Source of the DNA: Polyangium spumosum
Lineage (GTDB): Bacteria; Myxococcota_A; Polyangia; Polyangiales; Polyangiaceae
Assembly: GCF_009649845.1 (NCBI RefSeq)
Contig: NZ_WJIE01000011.1
Coordinates: forward strand, 62,001 to 126,000
DNA: 64,000 nucleotides
Reading direction: 5' to 3'
The notes beneath the pieces were generated by a model, which was not told the origin of the DNA, ran no database searches, and saw only the letters and a program-made list of their open reading frames with translations. Position numbers and translations under genes: made by a program. Below, piece by piece: positions 36,613 through 45,834 of the stretch (position 1 is its first letter; each line of letters starts with the position of its first letter).

Positions 36613-37524
36613 ATGCGCACCTCGATCCTTTGGCTCCTCGGCTCGCTCCTCGTCCTCGGTTGTTCGTCTGGTCAGGGCGGCGGTTCCCCGGCGGGTGGGG
36701 CCACGGCATCGTCCGGCTCCGCTTCGGGGGGCGGGGGGAGCGGCGGCGCGGGGGCGGGCGGCGTGGGCGGCGAAGGCGGCCTCAACCTCACGACCTCCAG
36801 CGGCACCGGCGGCGATACCGGTGAGGAGTGCCTGAGCACCTTGACCATGCGCGTCCGCGACTTCTCCGAGAGCCACCCCGACTTCCAGTGGGGCGGACAC
36901 CCCCATTTCGCCCAGCTCGTCGGCGTTCGTCCGGGCATCCTGGCCGCGGAGCTGGCCCAGGAGCCCGACGGCAGCTTCAAGCCGGTGTACGTCGCCGGCA
37001 ACGACGTCGGCCCCGAGGGCCCGACCTACGCGCCCTTCACCGGCGCCGCCAGCTTCGATACGTGGTACCGGGACACCCCCGGCGTCAATTTCGCCACGAA
37101 CGTGCAGATCCCGCTCACGGGCAATGGCTCCACGCTCGTCTACGACGACGCCGATTTTCATCCGATCGACGCGACCTTCGGCTTCGGGAACGAAGGTTTC
37201 GAGCTGAATGGCATGCCGAACAACTGGCACTTCACCTCCGAGGCGCGGGTCTCTTTCCGTTACAAGGGCGGCGAGGTGTTCACGTTCCGCGGCGACGACG
37301 ACATCTGGGTGTTCATCAATCACCGCCTCGCCATCGACCTCGGCGGCCTGCACGGCCCCGAGCAGGGCACGGTCGATCTCGACCAGCGCGCCGCGGAGCT
37401 CGGCCTTTCCCTCGGCGGCGTGTACGATCTCCAGGTCTTCCACGCCGAGCGGAACTACTCGGGATCGAATTACCGATTCGAGACGAGCAACTTCTGCTTC
37501 TTGCCGGTGGACCCGCCCAAGTGA
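36613..37524 (+). CDS. Fibro-slime domain lipoprotein (copy 2)
   Basis: A 303-residue surface lipoprotein paralogous to the one at 5417-6316. The signal ends LVLGCSSG and a Gly/Ser linker runs to about residue 70. The fibro-slime domain follows: MRVRDFSESHPDFQWG, TWYRDTPGVNFATN, and GEVFTFRGDDDIWVFINHRLAIDLGGLHGPEQGTVDLD. The two copies differ clearly in sequence but keep every motif, so this is an old duplication or independent family members. Likely role: extracellular matrix or prey/substrate adhesion. It ends 54 bp from the convergent disulfide-repeat lipoprotein, with a palindrome between them. Confidence 0.85.
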   Translation: MRTSILWLLGSLLVLGCSSGQGGGSPAGGATASSGSASGGGGSGGAGAGGVGGEGGLNLTTSSGTGGDTGEECLSTLTMRVRDFSESHPDFQWGGHPHFAQLVGVRPGILAAELAQEPDGSFKPVYVAGNDVGPEGPTYAPFTGAASFDTWYRDTPGVNFATNVQIPLTGNGSTLVYDDADFHPIDATFGFGNEGFELNGMPNNWHFTSEARVSFRYKGGEVFTFRGDDDIWVFINHRLAIDLGGLHGPEQGTVDLDQRAAELGLSLGGVYDLQVFHAERNYSGSNYRFETSNFCFLPVDPPK

Positions 37525-37561
37525 CACGAGGGAAAGGCCGGGGAGGTGGGAGGCGGCGGGG

Positions 37562-37575
37562 AGGGAGCGCTCCCT
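37562..37575. terminator. 14-bp palindrome between convergent genes
   Basis: The perfect palindrome AGGGAGCGCTCCCT lies between the convergent stops at 37524 and 37579. It can fold from either strand and is placed as a shared terminator. On the plus strand it is followed by ATTTC, a weak U-containing tail. Confidence 0.4.
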
Positions 37576-37578
37576 ATT

Positions 37579-39387
37579 TCACTTCGCGATCACGCGGCCG
37601 GTCGCGAACTTGAAGAAGGCCGAGTACGCCGCGGCATTGAGGCAGGTATTGAGGTCGACGGTCTGGTTGCCCGCGTCACGGCAGCCGGTCACCGCCTTCG
37701 TCATCGCGTTCGTCGTGAGCGTGTAGGGCGCGCCCGCGCCCGCGACCGGCGCGTCCGGATCGGACTCGTCGGGCTGGCTCGCGGTGATGACGTTGACGAA
37801 GCCGAAGACGGTGCATCCGCCGACCATGACGTCGAGCAGGGAGTTCTGCGTCGTATAATCCTGGTCGCACGCGATCATGCCGCCCGCGGCGAGGTCGGGG
37901 GGGACCGGGACCTGGTCGAGCGAGGTCGCGCTGACGTTGCCGCAGAGCTTGCCGGCGCCCAGGTCGTCCGGCTGCCCCATGCTCGCAAAGCTCTGGAGCG
38001 CGGGGTCGAGGTTCTCCGAGGCGAGGTGGCCCGGCGGAGTGCCGGCCGACGCGAGGGGCGTGCTCGCGGAGCCGATGGATGCCGTGAGCCGCGCATTGCT
38101 CATCGCGAGCGCCGCAGGGATACCGGCGAAGTTGATGCCGATCGAGAGCTTGCCCGGGCCCGCGGTGAGCGTGCTGGCGCTGATGAAACCCGTGAGCTTG
38201 TCGAGCGGGTCGCGGTTCGCGTCGATGGAGAGCGGATTGACCGTGTACCACCAATCGAGATCGGCCGTGCCGTCGTACATGGCGCCCATCGGGAGGACGG
38301 GAGCGCCGCCGAGGACGCCGATCTCGATCGCCGGGTCGGAGGCGCCGCTGAGGTCGCCGAGGCCGAGCGTCTTCAGCATGATGTTGATCGAGCCATTCTG
38401 GACGCCGGTGTCGAGCGAGGTCTGGAGCTGGCCCTGCGCAGCGGCGGAGATGGCGCTGCCGAGCCGGTTCGCGGCGCAGAAAGGAGCCTCGGTGGCGAAC
38501 TGCATCTTGAGCCAGGTCGCGCGCTGGACCTGCTCGAACTTGCACGTGGAGTCGCAGCCGTCGAGGTTCGTCGTGTTGCTGTCGTCGCATTGCTCGTCCG
38601 CCTCGCGGACGCCATCGCCGCAGACCCCCGCGGGGGGCAGCGTGCAATCGGCCTGGCAACCGTCGCCGTCGACGACGTTCCCGTCGTCGCAGGCCTCACC
38701 GGGATGCATGACGCCGTCGCCGCATACGATGGGGGAGCAGGCGCCATTCACGCAGGCGGCGGCCATCGCGCAGACGTCGCCTTCGCTGACGGGATTGCCG
38801 CAGGTATGCGTGGCGTCGTCGCAGGTGGTGGCGACGCAGGGGTCGAGGTTCGAGCAGTCGCGCGTCGGGTCCTCCGAGGCGCAGCTGAATTTGCAGGAAT
38901 CACAGCCGTCGCCGTCCACCATGTTGGTGTCGTCGCACTCCTCGGCCTGGCTGACGAAGCCGTCGCCGCAAATGTCGTCGAGGCAGGCGCCCGAAATGCA
39001 GATCTTGCTGTCGCCACACGAGGAGCCGTCCTCCTCGTTCACCCCGGGCGCGCAGGCGTGGTCGTCGCCGCAGGTCTCGGCGCCGTTGCAGGGATCCCCG
39101 TCGTCACATTTCGTGTCGCCGGTGTCCGGGTTCTTGTTGTCGCAGCTATAAGAGCAGTCGGCCTCGCAGCCGTCGCCGCTCACGTCATTGCCGTCGTCGC
39201 ACGCCTCGTCGCCGTCGACGACCGCGTTGCCACAGGTCTCGCCGCCGCCGCCCGCGCCGCCGCCGCCCCCGCCACCGGGGCCCGTGGACGTGACCGCGCC
39301 GTCGCCACCACAACCGGCCACGGGTGCCATCACGCCGAGCCCTGCGATCGCCATCAGGGCCCCAAGTCCAAGCGAATTCGAAAACAT
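37579..39387 (-). CDS. Lipoprotein with Myxo-type disulfide repeats
   Basis: A 602-residue predicted lipoprotein (signal MFSNSLGLGALMAIAG...PVAGC). After a Gly-rich linker come about five Cys-rich repeats of the type CGDGxxxxxEACDDGNxxxGDGCxxxC (residues about 50-290), a family nearly specific to myxobacteria and related bacteria. Calcium-like DxDGD motifs suggest metal-stabilised loops. The C-terminal half (about 300-602) is a beta-rich domain without recognised relatives, with scattered Cys (APFCAANRLG, KLCGNVSA, GGCTVFGF, NTCLNAAA). It is probably on the cell surface. Transcribed away from the 43-bp repeat array, which sits in its upstream region. Confidence 0.75.
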   Translation of the reverse strand: MFSNSLGLGALMAIAGLGVMAPVAGCGGDGAVTSTGPGGGGGGGAGGGGETCGNAVVDGDEACDDGNDVSGDGCEADCSYSCDNKNPDTGDTKCDDGDPCNGAETCGDDHACAPGVNEEDGSSCGDSKICISGACLDDICGDGFVSQAEECDDTNMVDGDGCDSCKFSCASEDPTRDCSNLDPCVATTCDDATHTCGNPVSEGDVCAMAAACVNGACSPIVCGDGVMHPGEACDDGNVVDGDGCQADCTLPPAGVCGDGVREADEQCDDSNTTNLDGCDSTCKFEQVQRATWLKMQFATEAPFCAANRLGSAISAAAQGQLQTSLDTGVQNGSINIMLKTLGLGDLSGASDPAIEIGVLGGAPVLPMGAMYDGTADLDWWYTVNPLSIDANRDPLDKLTGFISASTLTAGPGKLSIGINFAGIPAALAMSNARLTASIGSASTPLASAGTPPGHLASENLDPALQSFASMGQPDDLGAGKLCGNVSATSLDQVPVPPDLAAGGMIACDQDYTTQNSLLDVMVGGCTVFGFVNVITASQPDESDPDAPVAGAGAPYTLTTNAMTKAVTGCRDAGNQTVDLNTCLNAAAYSAFFKFATGRVIAK

Positions 39388-40130
39388 CCGCACGTCATAC
39401 CTCCTAAGTGCCGCGGCCCGCGTCGAGCGGAGCCGCGACGCCATCCTACCCGGATCCGTCCACGAACCGGGTCCCGGAAGAAGGTGCCCTCGAGGTATCC
39501 CGGAGCGTGAAGGAGGCGACCGCGCTCGGGGACGTGGAGGCTGTGAGCGTCGCCGCTCTGGCGCTCGGTACGTTGCTGTGCGTACCTTCCTGAAGGCTCG
39601 GGGACGCCGAACAGGCTTGACACGGCCTGCCAGCGTGCGTCCTTCCGTGCGTGTGCTCACAGAAAATGCGCCAAAGAGAGGTCCGGACGTCCCGACCTGG
39701 CTTTGGCGCAGGTGCAAAGCCACCTCCGGGCGTCCCGAGACGCGTATGGCGCAGGTGCGAAGCCACCTCCCGACGTCCCGACCTCTCGTTGGCGCAGGTG
39801 CAAAGCCAGGTCCGGGCGTCCCGACCTCTCGTTGGCGCAGGTGCAAAGCCAGGTCCGGGCGCCCCGACCTCTCGTTGGCGCAGGTGCAAAGCCACCTCGG
39901 GGCGCCCCGACCTCTCGTTGGCGCAGGTGCGAAGCCACCTCGGGGCGTCCCGACCTCTCGTTGGCGCAGGTGCAAAGCCAGGTCCCGACGTCCCGACCTG
40001 GCTTTGGCGCAGGTGCAAAGCCACCTCGGGGCGTCCCGACCTCTCTTTGGCGCGGGTGCAAAGACTTCTCCGGGCGTCCCTGCGCTTGTAAAGCGTGGCC
40101 GGGCATGGCACCATCGCCCGCGGCTTGGAC
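39388..40130. other. Intergenic region holding the 43-bp repeat array
   Basis: A 743-bp region between the divergent lipoprotein and vgrG genes. Its first 280 bp (39388-39667) show nothing recognisable; the remainder is mostly the repeat array. Open frames across the array exist in several frames and on both strands because the unit lacks stop codons; I regard them as non-coding. Confidence 0.6.
39668..40093. repeat. Tandem array of about ten 43-bp units with terminal inverted repeats
   Basis: Eight full units starting GGCGCAGGTGC at 43-bp spacing run from about 39708, preceded by a partial first unit and followed by a degenerate last one. The consensus runs GGCGCAGGTGCAAAGCC, then AGGTC or ACCTC, GGGCG, TCCCGACCT, and CTCGTT or GGCTTT. 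The left edge GCGCCAAAGAGAGGTC (39668-39683) is the exact reverse complement of 40038-40053. Individual units carry internal inverted symmetry (AGGTC...GACCT), so each could fold as RNA or DNA. The unit is not a multiple of three, against a protein repeat, and there are no unique spacers, against CRISPR. Confidence 0.85.
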
Positions 40131-42635
40131 ATGGATTATCACGATTTCACGTTTGCGTGGGAGGGCGCCGTCGGCGGCGCGCCCTTCGCTCATCTTCAGG
40201 TGGTCCAGTTCCGCGGCACCGAGGAGCTCTCGGGCCTCTATCGTTACGAAATCGTGCTGCTCGCGCGTGTTCCCGCGCCGGAGGTCGATCCGGCGGAGCT
40301 CGTCCACGCGCGGGCCACGTTGCGGATCGCCACCACGACAGCGCCCGCGTACAAGGTCGTGCATGGGGTCATCGTCGAGGCCGAGGAGCTCGGCGGCGTG
40401 CCCGAGGGCATGCTTTATCGCGTGGTGCTCCTGCCGCCCCTCGTCCGCGCGAAGTACCGCAGGCGCTGCCGGATCTTCCTGGAGAAGACGTTGCGGCAGA
40501 TCATCGACGCGGTCCTCACGGGTGATCCGCTCCTCACGCGCCTCGACGGCGCCTCCGTTGATCCCGACGACGGCGACATGGCGGCGTTCACGCCCGCGGC
40601 CGAGCATTTCACCTGGCGCCTCACGAAGAGCCCGCGCGCCGATCTCGCCTCCGCCCGGCCGTACTGCGTGCAATACAACGAGAGCGACCTCGCCTTCGTG
40701 TCCCGCTTGCTCGAGGAGGAGGGCATCTCCTACCATTTCGAGAACGGCGACGGCGCCTGCCTGCTCGTGCTCTCCGATCAGGACACGGGCAAATCGCGGC
40801 TCGACGGGCCGCTCGGGCCGGGCCTGCCGGGGCGCGAGGTGGGGAGCGTGAAGCTCGGCGGGAGGCTCCGGCCCAAGGTCGTCGCGATCGACGATTACAA
40901 CTGGAAGACGCCCGCGCTCGACATGCGCGTGGAGGCCCAGGCCTCGGCGGGGACGGGCGGCCTCTTCGAATACCACTGGCCGGGCGGCTTCCCGGAGGGG
41001 CCGTCGCAAGGCGCGCCGCTCGCGCGCGCCGCGGCCGAGCGTTATGGCGTGGAGGCCGCTTATGCGGTCGGGGAGGGGCCTTGCCGCGTGCTCTCGGCCG
41101 GGTCCGTCTTTTTCCTGCAGCACGCGAAGGGCCGCTACGAGGGCGAATACCTGGTGACGCGGCTCGAGGTGCGCGGGGAGCAGCAGGGCGTGATGGCCCC
41201 CGGGGGGTTTTCCTGGTCCGGGGTGCCTTTCTCTTGCAGCTTCGAATGCGCGCGACGGGGGCGCGACGGGGGCGTGGCCGAGTCTGGCTTCCGGCCGGAG
41301 CGGCGCACGCCGCGGCCGCGCGTCCAGGGGACGCAGACGGCGTTTGTCACGGCGGAGCCCTCGGCGCGCGACGCGATCGTACACGTGGGCGACCTGGTCG
41401 GCTGCGTGCGGCTGCGTTTCCACTGGGATCACGACACGGAGCGGCTCGCGAAGGAGCCGAGCTCGTGCTGGGTGCGCGTGAGCCAGATGTTCGCGGGCGG
41501 CGGCGAGGGCGCGGTGGGGCACCCGCGCGTGGGGGTCGAGGTCGTGGTGGAGTTCCTCGACGGAGATCCCGACAGGCCCATCGTGACGGGGCGCGTCTAC
41601 AATGGCGCGAACCTCCCGCCGGTGCAGGCCGTGGGCTCGGCGACGACGACGGCGTGGAAGACCACGTCGGTCCCGGGCGGCGCGCAATACAACGAGCTCG
41701 CCTTCGACGACGCCGCGGGCGCCGAGGAGATTCGCTTGCACGCCGGCCGGGACCTGAACACGGTCGTCGAGCTCGATCGGCAGGAGGTCATCAAGCGGGA
41801 CAGCATCTCCACCGTGCAGCAACATCGCTGGGAGAACACCTACGGCGATCGAATGTCGTCGGTGACGGGGGACAACACCGAGCGGGTCCAAAAGAACGAG
41901 CGTATCAAGATCGGCAAGAACCAGGCGCTCGCCGTCCTCGCCAATCAATCGGTCTCCGTGGGCGGGAACCAGACGGTCAACGTCGTCGCCAACCAGAAGA
42001 CGAAGATCGGGGGCAGCCAGACGATCGTCATCGGAGATCCGCCGCCGCCGCCCGGCGCGGGGGAGGGGGACGCGCCGCCGGCCCCGCCGCTCGAGGGGCA
42101 GGAGGTCGAGATCGTCGGCGAGCAAAAGACGACGATTCACAAGGGGCAATCGATCACGATCCTGGAGGGGGGCCAGAAGGTCGAGATCAAGGGGGGCCAG
42201 ACGGTCGGGATCGAGGGGGACCAGACGGTCGAGGTCACGGGCAACCACAAGACCACGGCGACGAGGAGCTTCGAGGCCGGCGCGGCGGAGACGATGTTCT
42301 TGAAGAGCCCCATCCAGAGCTTCGAGGCGGTGAACGGGGGCGCGGGCCAGCAGATGCACACGGCCGATTTCATGATGGTCACGGCCCTCGACACGGGCTC
42401 CTTCTCCGCGCAGAACGCGCTCGCGCTGCAGACGTCGAGCGCAGGCGGCGTCGTGACCATCAAGGGCGGCGTGATCGACGTCGTCGACGCCAGCGGCACG
42501 AATCACATCTCGATCAGCGCGGGATCCGTGACCATCCAGAATGCTGCGATCACGATCCAGGGCAACCCCGTGATCGTTCAGGGCGGCTCGCTGGTCAAGC
42601 TGCAGGCAGACACGATCAAGCTCAACAGCGAGTAA
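40131..42635 (+). CDS. vgrG: Type VI secretion tip protein VgrG (copy 1)
   Basis: An 834-residue VgrG. The gp27-like part has LSGLYRYEIVLLARVP and the YNESDLAFVSRLLEEEGISYHFE motif; the gp5 OB-fold region has LRFHWDHDTER, CWVRVSQMFAGGGEG and VEFLDGDPDRPIVTGRVYN. A long beta-helix needle follows, with NERIKIGKNQALAVLANQ-type repeats, a Pro-rich break (DPPPPPGAGEGDAPPAPP) and a beta-rich tail (about 740-834). It forms the T6SS spike and carries cargo. The start is uncertain: ATG at 40131 fits family homology, another in frame is 36 bases upstream. It is first in a plus-strand run with DUF2169 and PAAR-like genes. Confidence 0.93.
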   Translation: MDYHDFTFAWEGAVGGAPFAHLQVVQFRGTEELSGLYRYEIVLLARVPAPEVDPAELVHARATLRIATTTAPAYKVVHGVIVEAEELGGVPEGMLYRVVLLPPLVRAKYRRRCRIFLEKTLRQIIDAVLTGDPLLTRLDGASVDPDDGDMAAFTPAAEHFTWRLTKSPRADLASARPYCVQYNESDLAFVSRLLEEEGISYHFENGDGACLLVLSDQDTGKSRLDGPLGPGLPGREVGSVKLGGRLRPKVVAIDDYNWKTPALDMRVEAQASAGTGGLFEYHWPGGFPEGPSQGAPLARAAAERYGVEAAYAVGEGPCRVLSAGSVFFLQHAKGRYEGEYLVTRLEVRGEQQGVMAPGGFSWSGVPFSCSFECARRGRDGGVAESGFRPERRTPRPRVQGTQTAFVTAEPSARDAIVHVGDLVGCVRLRFHWDHDTERLAKEPSSCWVRVSQMFAGGGEGAVGHPRVGVEVVVEFLDGDPDRPIVTGRVYNGANLPPVQAVGSATTTAWKTTSVPGGAQYNELAFDDAAGAEEIRLHAGRDLNTVVELDRQEVIKRDSISTVQQHRWENTYGDRMSSVTGDNTERVQKNERIKIGKNQALAVLANQSVSVGGNQTVNVVANQKTKIGGSQTIVIGDPPPPPGAGEGDAPPAPPLEGQEVEIVGEQKTTIHKGQSITILEGGQKVEIKGGQTVGIEGDQTVEVTGNHKTTATRSFEAGAAETMFLKSPIQSFEAVNGGAGQQMHTADFMMVTALDTGSFSAQNALALQTSSAGGVVTIKGGVIDVVDASGTNHISISAGSVTIQNAAITIQGNPVIVQGGSLVKLQADTIKLNSE

Positions 42636-42661
42636 GCTAGGCGCGCCGCAGGGACGAGCCC

Positions 42662-43621
42662 GTGGAATACACCAATCGCACCCGTTTCCCAGCGCATCTC
42701 TTCCGCACGGCCGTCGGCGAGCACAAGATCGCGGCGTCGCTCCTCCTGCGCGTCACGTACGACGTCAGGGGCGGCGCGCTCGTCCCGAGCGAGGAGCAGC
42801 CCTGGCCCACGTCGACCGCGCCTTTCGAGACCGAATACGGCGTCATGCCCCCCGAAGGGGTCTTCTACCGCGGCGGCGTCGATGTTTTCGTCTTCGGCAG
42901 CGCCCACGCGCCCGGCGGCCGAAAGACCTCCGAGCTGAACGTGTCCGTCGAGATCGGCGACGGTTTTCGTCGTGACGCGCGTATCTTCGGGCCGCGGGTA
43001 TGGTACCGGCGCATCTCGGGGCTGGTCCCCGGGCCACCCCAGCCGTTCACGTCGATCCCGCTCACGCTGGCGCATGCGTATGGCGGCAAGGAGCCCTGGG
43101 ACGGCACGGAGGTCCCCTTCTCGGACAACCCCGACGGCACGGGTTTCTACACGACCGAGGAGCGCGCCGAGGGGCGCCCGCTGCCCTGCATCGAGGATCC
43201 GGCCCAACTCATCAAGAAATGGGACGACCGCCCCGCGCCCGTGGGCTTCGGGTTCGTCCCCCCGTATGCGAGCGCGCGGATGCGTGAGGTCATGCGCGCG
43301 GGGCAGGACGGAAAGATCTCGCTCGACATGCCGGCGTTCTTCAACGCGGCCTTCCCGGGGATGGTCGCCCGGCGCGTCGAGCCGGGCGCTCCCGTGCGGC
43401 TCTCCGGCGTGCACCCCTCCGGTCCCTTCACGTTCGAGCTGCCGAACACGTTGCCCGTCGCTCGCCTTCGTCTCGGACCATCGACGGCGGAGCGGCCCAT
43501 GGCCATCGACCAGATCGGCGTCGAGGTCGAGCGGCGCCGCGCCTTCGTCTCGTATCGTTACCCCTTCCGGTACGTCGTCCGCCCCCTCGAGCGGCGTATC
43601 TTCGAGATCTCGCTCGAATAG
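42662..43621 (+). CDS. DUF2169 family protein (copy A)
   Basis: A 319-residue protein starting with GTG. DUF2169 landmarks are HKIAASLLLRVTYDV, the VDVFVFGSAHAPGG block, PLTLAHAYGGKEPWDGTEVPFSDNPDGTGF and HPSGPFTFELPN. DUF2169 proteins occur almost only in T6SS vgrG loci next to PAAR and effector genes and are thought to act as cargo-loading or tip-assembly factors; the mechanism is not established. The sequence supports a full-length member without fused domains. It follows vgrG by 26 bp and precedes the PAAR-like gene by 16 bp. Confidence 0.85.
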   Translation: MEYTNRTRFPAHLFRTAVGEHKIAASLLLRVTYDVRGGALVPSEEQPWPTSTAPFETEYGVMPPEGVFYRGGVDVFVFGSAHAPGGRKTSELNVSVEIGDGFRRDARIFGPRVWYRRISGLVPGPPQPFTSIPLTLAHAYGGKEPWDGTEVPFSDNPDGTGFYTTEERAEGRPLPCIEDPAQLIKKWDDRPAPVGFGFVPPYASARMREVMRAGQDGKISLDMPAFFNAAFPGMVARRVEPGAPVRLSGVHPSGPFTFELPNTLPVARLRLGPSTAERPMAIDQIGVEVERRRAFVSYRYPFRYVVRPLERRIFEISLE

Positions 43622-43637
43622 CCGCGGAGACGTCGCC

Positions 43638-44666
43638 ATGCCGTATTGCAACGTTCACCTCCAGAGGCACGCGATGCTGGGGGTGGATCTCCACCCCATC
43701 CTGACCATCACCATCCCACCCCTTCCGTTCGACGCCCAGGGGCACGGTGTGCTCGCCAGGCTCAATGATTGGGGATGGGGCCTGATCACGGCCATGCGCG
43801 CCGATACGATCGAGGTGGACAACGGCTCGTACATCATGCAGCGGGGAACGGATATCGGGCCCGGCGTGATTCACTGGCCCCTCCTCCCCCCCGCCCCACA
43901 CTGGTTGATCCCCGCGCACATCCTCTTCGCTGCCTCCAAATCCGAGTTCGGCGCCAATCAAGTGCTGGTCGGCGGGTCCCCCGTCGCCGTGGCGATGGGC
44001 GTGACCATGGGGCTCAACCTGAATTGCAGCGGGCTCTTGGTGCCGCCGCTGCCGAGCGGGCTGGTCGATGCGCCGAGCACCGTGCAGGCCTGGACGACAT
44101 GGCGGGACATGCTGGCCGGCCTGTTCTACATGGCCCTCGACTCGGGCATCCAGTACGGCATCAACAGGTTCCTCGGCGGCAAGCCCGGTCAATGGCTCGG
44201 CACGAAAGTCGAGGGGTTCGTCGCGAAGGCGCTCGGCCAGGAATGGCCCGTCCTGATGGGGGGCATTCGTCAGCTCGGTGGGAGGTTCGGCCAGGCCATG
44301 CCCGAGGAAGCCTTCACGGCCATCTTCAGCGGGTCGAACATCGCCGGGTTTTTCCTGGGCTCCCCGCTCGGGATGTCGTCGGGGAACTTTGGAATGCCTT
44401 CGGCCTTCGTGCCGGCTGGCCACTTGTCCGGCCTCCTCTCGTCCTTGATCGTCGACCACACCGCCTATTACAATTCGCCCGACGTCGAGGAGTTCGGCGT
44501 GGATCCAGCCATGCTCGTCCCGGAGCCCGTGCCTCCCCCGCAGACCCCTCCGGCGACGCCCACCGCGACGCCGACGTACACGCCGCCCGGCACGCCCACG
44601 CCCACGGCGCCGAGCGAGCCCACCCCGCCCACGCCGGTCCCCGGACCGCGCGATGGAAAGCGTTGA
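43638..44666 (+). CDS. PAAR-like T6SS-associated protein with proline-rich tail
   Basis: A 342-residue protein. The N-terminal 130 residues include MQRGTDIGPGVIHWPLLPPAPHWLIP and FGANQVLVGGSPVAVAMGVTMGLNLNC. This G-x-D-x-G...P...P pattern recalls N-terminal PAAR-like domains of T6SS cargo proteins. The middle (about 150-290) is hydrophobic, with helices around LFYMALDSGIQYGINRFLGG and FSGSNIAGFFLGSPLGM. The tail (about 300-342) is a run of Pro/Thr repeats. It may be an effector with a membrane-active middle part or a spike adaptor; no enzyme motif is seen. It sits between two DUF2169 genes and overlaps the second by 14 bp. Confidence 0.5.
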   Translation: MPYCNVHLQRHAMLGVDLHPILTITIPPLPFDAQGHGVLARLNDWGWGLITAMRADTIEVDNGSYIMQRGTDIGPGVIHWPLLPPAPHWLIPAHILFAASKSEFGANQVLVGGSPVAVAMGVTMGLNLNCSGLLVPPLPSGLVDAPSTVQAWTTWRDMLAGLFYMALDSGIQYGINRFLGGKPGQWLGTKVEGFVAKALGQEWPVLMGGIRQLGGRFGQAMPEEAFTAIFSGSNIAGFFLGSPLGMSSGNFGMPSAFVPAGHLSGLLSSLIVDHTAYYNSPDVEEFGVDPAMLVPEPVPPPQTPPATPTATPTYTPPGTPTPTAPSEPTPPTPVPGPRDGKR

Positions 44667-45834
44667 GCTGGACCCCATGACCAAGCCGATGGCCGCTCCT
44701 TCCCCCGCGACGCGTCAGGTCTCGACCCAGAATGAAGAAGACCAGTTCGAGCTCGTCGTGCTGGCGAAGCGCACGTACAGCATCACGAGCGCGGGCCGCT
44801 GCGTCCCCGCCGACGCACAGCTTCCGCTCGTCGAGGAGCCGCGCGACGAGCCCGACGCTCCGGATCTCCTCGCCCACGACAGCGATCTCTGGCCGATCAA
44901 GAGATTCACCGACGTCGTGGTCCGGGGTCACGCGCACGCGCCGCGCGCGGCGAGCACCTTCGAGGCGGCCATCGCCGTCGGGCGCGTCGAACGAAAGGTG
45001 CTCGTCGTCGGCGATCGCCGCGCTTCGCTGTCGATCCGCGGGCGGCTCGTGTTTTCGCCCCCCGCGCCTGTCGAATCCGTGCCCCTGCGTTACGACCGCG
45101 CTTATGGGGGCCGGGATCGGGTCGCCGAGGAGAAATGGGGCAATCCCTTCGCGCTCTTCCGTGCGTACTTCCAGTCCCCCGCGAGCGCGGACCAGGCGAG
45201 CCCGTACGTTTACCCCCGGAATGCTGCCGGTCGAGGTTACCTCATGGAGCCGACGCGTGAGGCCGTCGACGCGCTCGTCTTGCCGAACCTTGAGGACCCG
45301 ACCGATCCGCTCACGCCGGAGCGTATCGTCGTCGGCAGCCCGACGCGCTGGCACCTCATGCCCCTGCCGCGCTCGTTCGGGTTCGTTCATCCCGGCTGGT
45401 TTCCGCGCGTCGGGTATCTCGGCTTCATCGCCCCGTATGACTCCGTCGGTGTGCCTTTCCAGGAGGTCGCGCGGGGCGAGGCGCTCTCCGAGGCGACGCG
45501 GGGCCTGCTCCTGCCGCCCCGCTACTCCGTCCGCTTCTTCAACGGCGCCTCGCTCGGCCTGCAGCTACCGTTCGTGTCGCCCGGGGAGCGCTGCGTCCTC
45601 ACGAACCTCATGAAGGGCGCCCCGAGCTTCGCCTTCGATCTGCCGCGCGAGCGACCGAAGTTGTGGGCGGACGGTCGCAATGGAAAGCTCGTCGAGACCG
45701 ACCCGGTCATCTACACCCTGGTCATCGAGCCGGACGAGCGCCGCCTGACCGTCCTCTGGCGGGGCGCGGCGCGCGCGCCGCGACGTTATGCCGACGAGGA
45801 GCTCGCGAAGATGCCGTTCCTCGTGGAATGGTGA
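44653..45834 (+). CDS. DUF2169 family protein (copy B)
   Basis: A 393-residue DUF2169 protein. Core elements are EEDQFELVVLAKRTYSI, FTDVVVRGHAHAPRAAS, VPLRYDRAYGGRDRVAEEKWGNP and LPRSFGFVHPGWFPR, with the C-terminal VSPGERCVLTNLMKGAPSFAFDLP. It is longer than copy A and differs much in sequence, so the two are probably specialised for different cargo. The start overlaps the PAAR-like gene by 14 bp, and its stop is directly next to that of the convergent VgrG-tail-like gene. Confidence 0.82.
   Translation: MESVELDPMTKPMAAPSPATRQVSTQNEEDQFELVVLAKRTYSITSAGRCVPADAQLPLVEEPRDEPDAPDLLAHDSDLWPIKRFTDVVVRGHAHAPRAASTFEAAIAVGRVERKVLVVGDRRASLSIRGRLVFSPPAPVESVPLRYDRAYGGRDRVAEEKWGNPFALFRAYFQSPASADQASPYVYPRNAAGRGYLMEPTREAVDALVLPNLEDPTDPLTPERIVVGSPTRWHLMPLPRSFGFVHPGWFPRVGYLGFIAPYDSVGVPFQEVARGEALSEATRGLLLPPRYSVRFFNGASLGLQLPFVSPGERCVLTNLMKGAPSFAFDLPRERPKLWADGRNGKLVETDPVIYTLVIEPDERRLTVLWRGAARAPRRYADEELAKMPFLVEW

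Noticed and set aside
39668-40093. CRISPR array
   Set aside because: Units are contiguous 43-bp copies without unique spacers, and no cas genes are adjacent; the Cas4-like domain at 53040 is part of a different three-gene cassette.
39657-42506. A 949-codon minus-strand open frame across vgrG and the repeat array
   Set aside because: It is antisense to an unmistakable VgrG and gains its length from a stop-free repeat unit.
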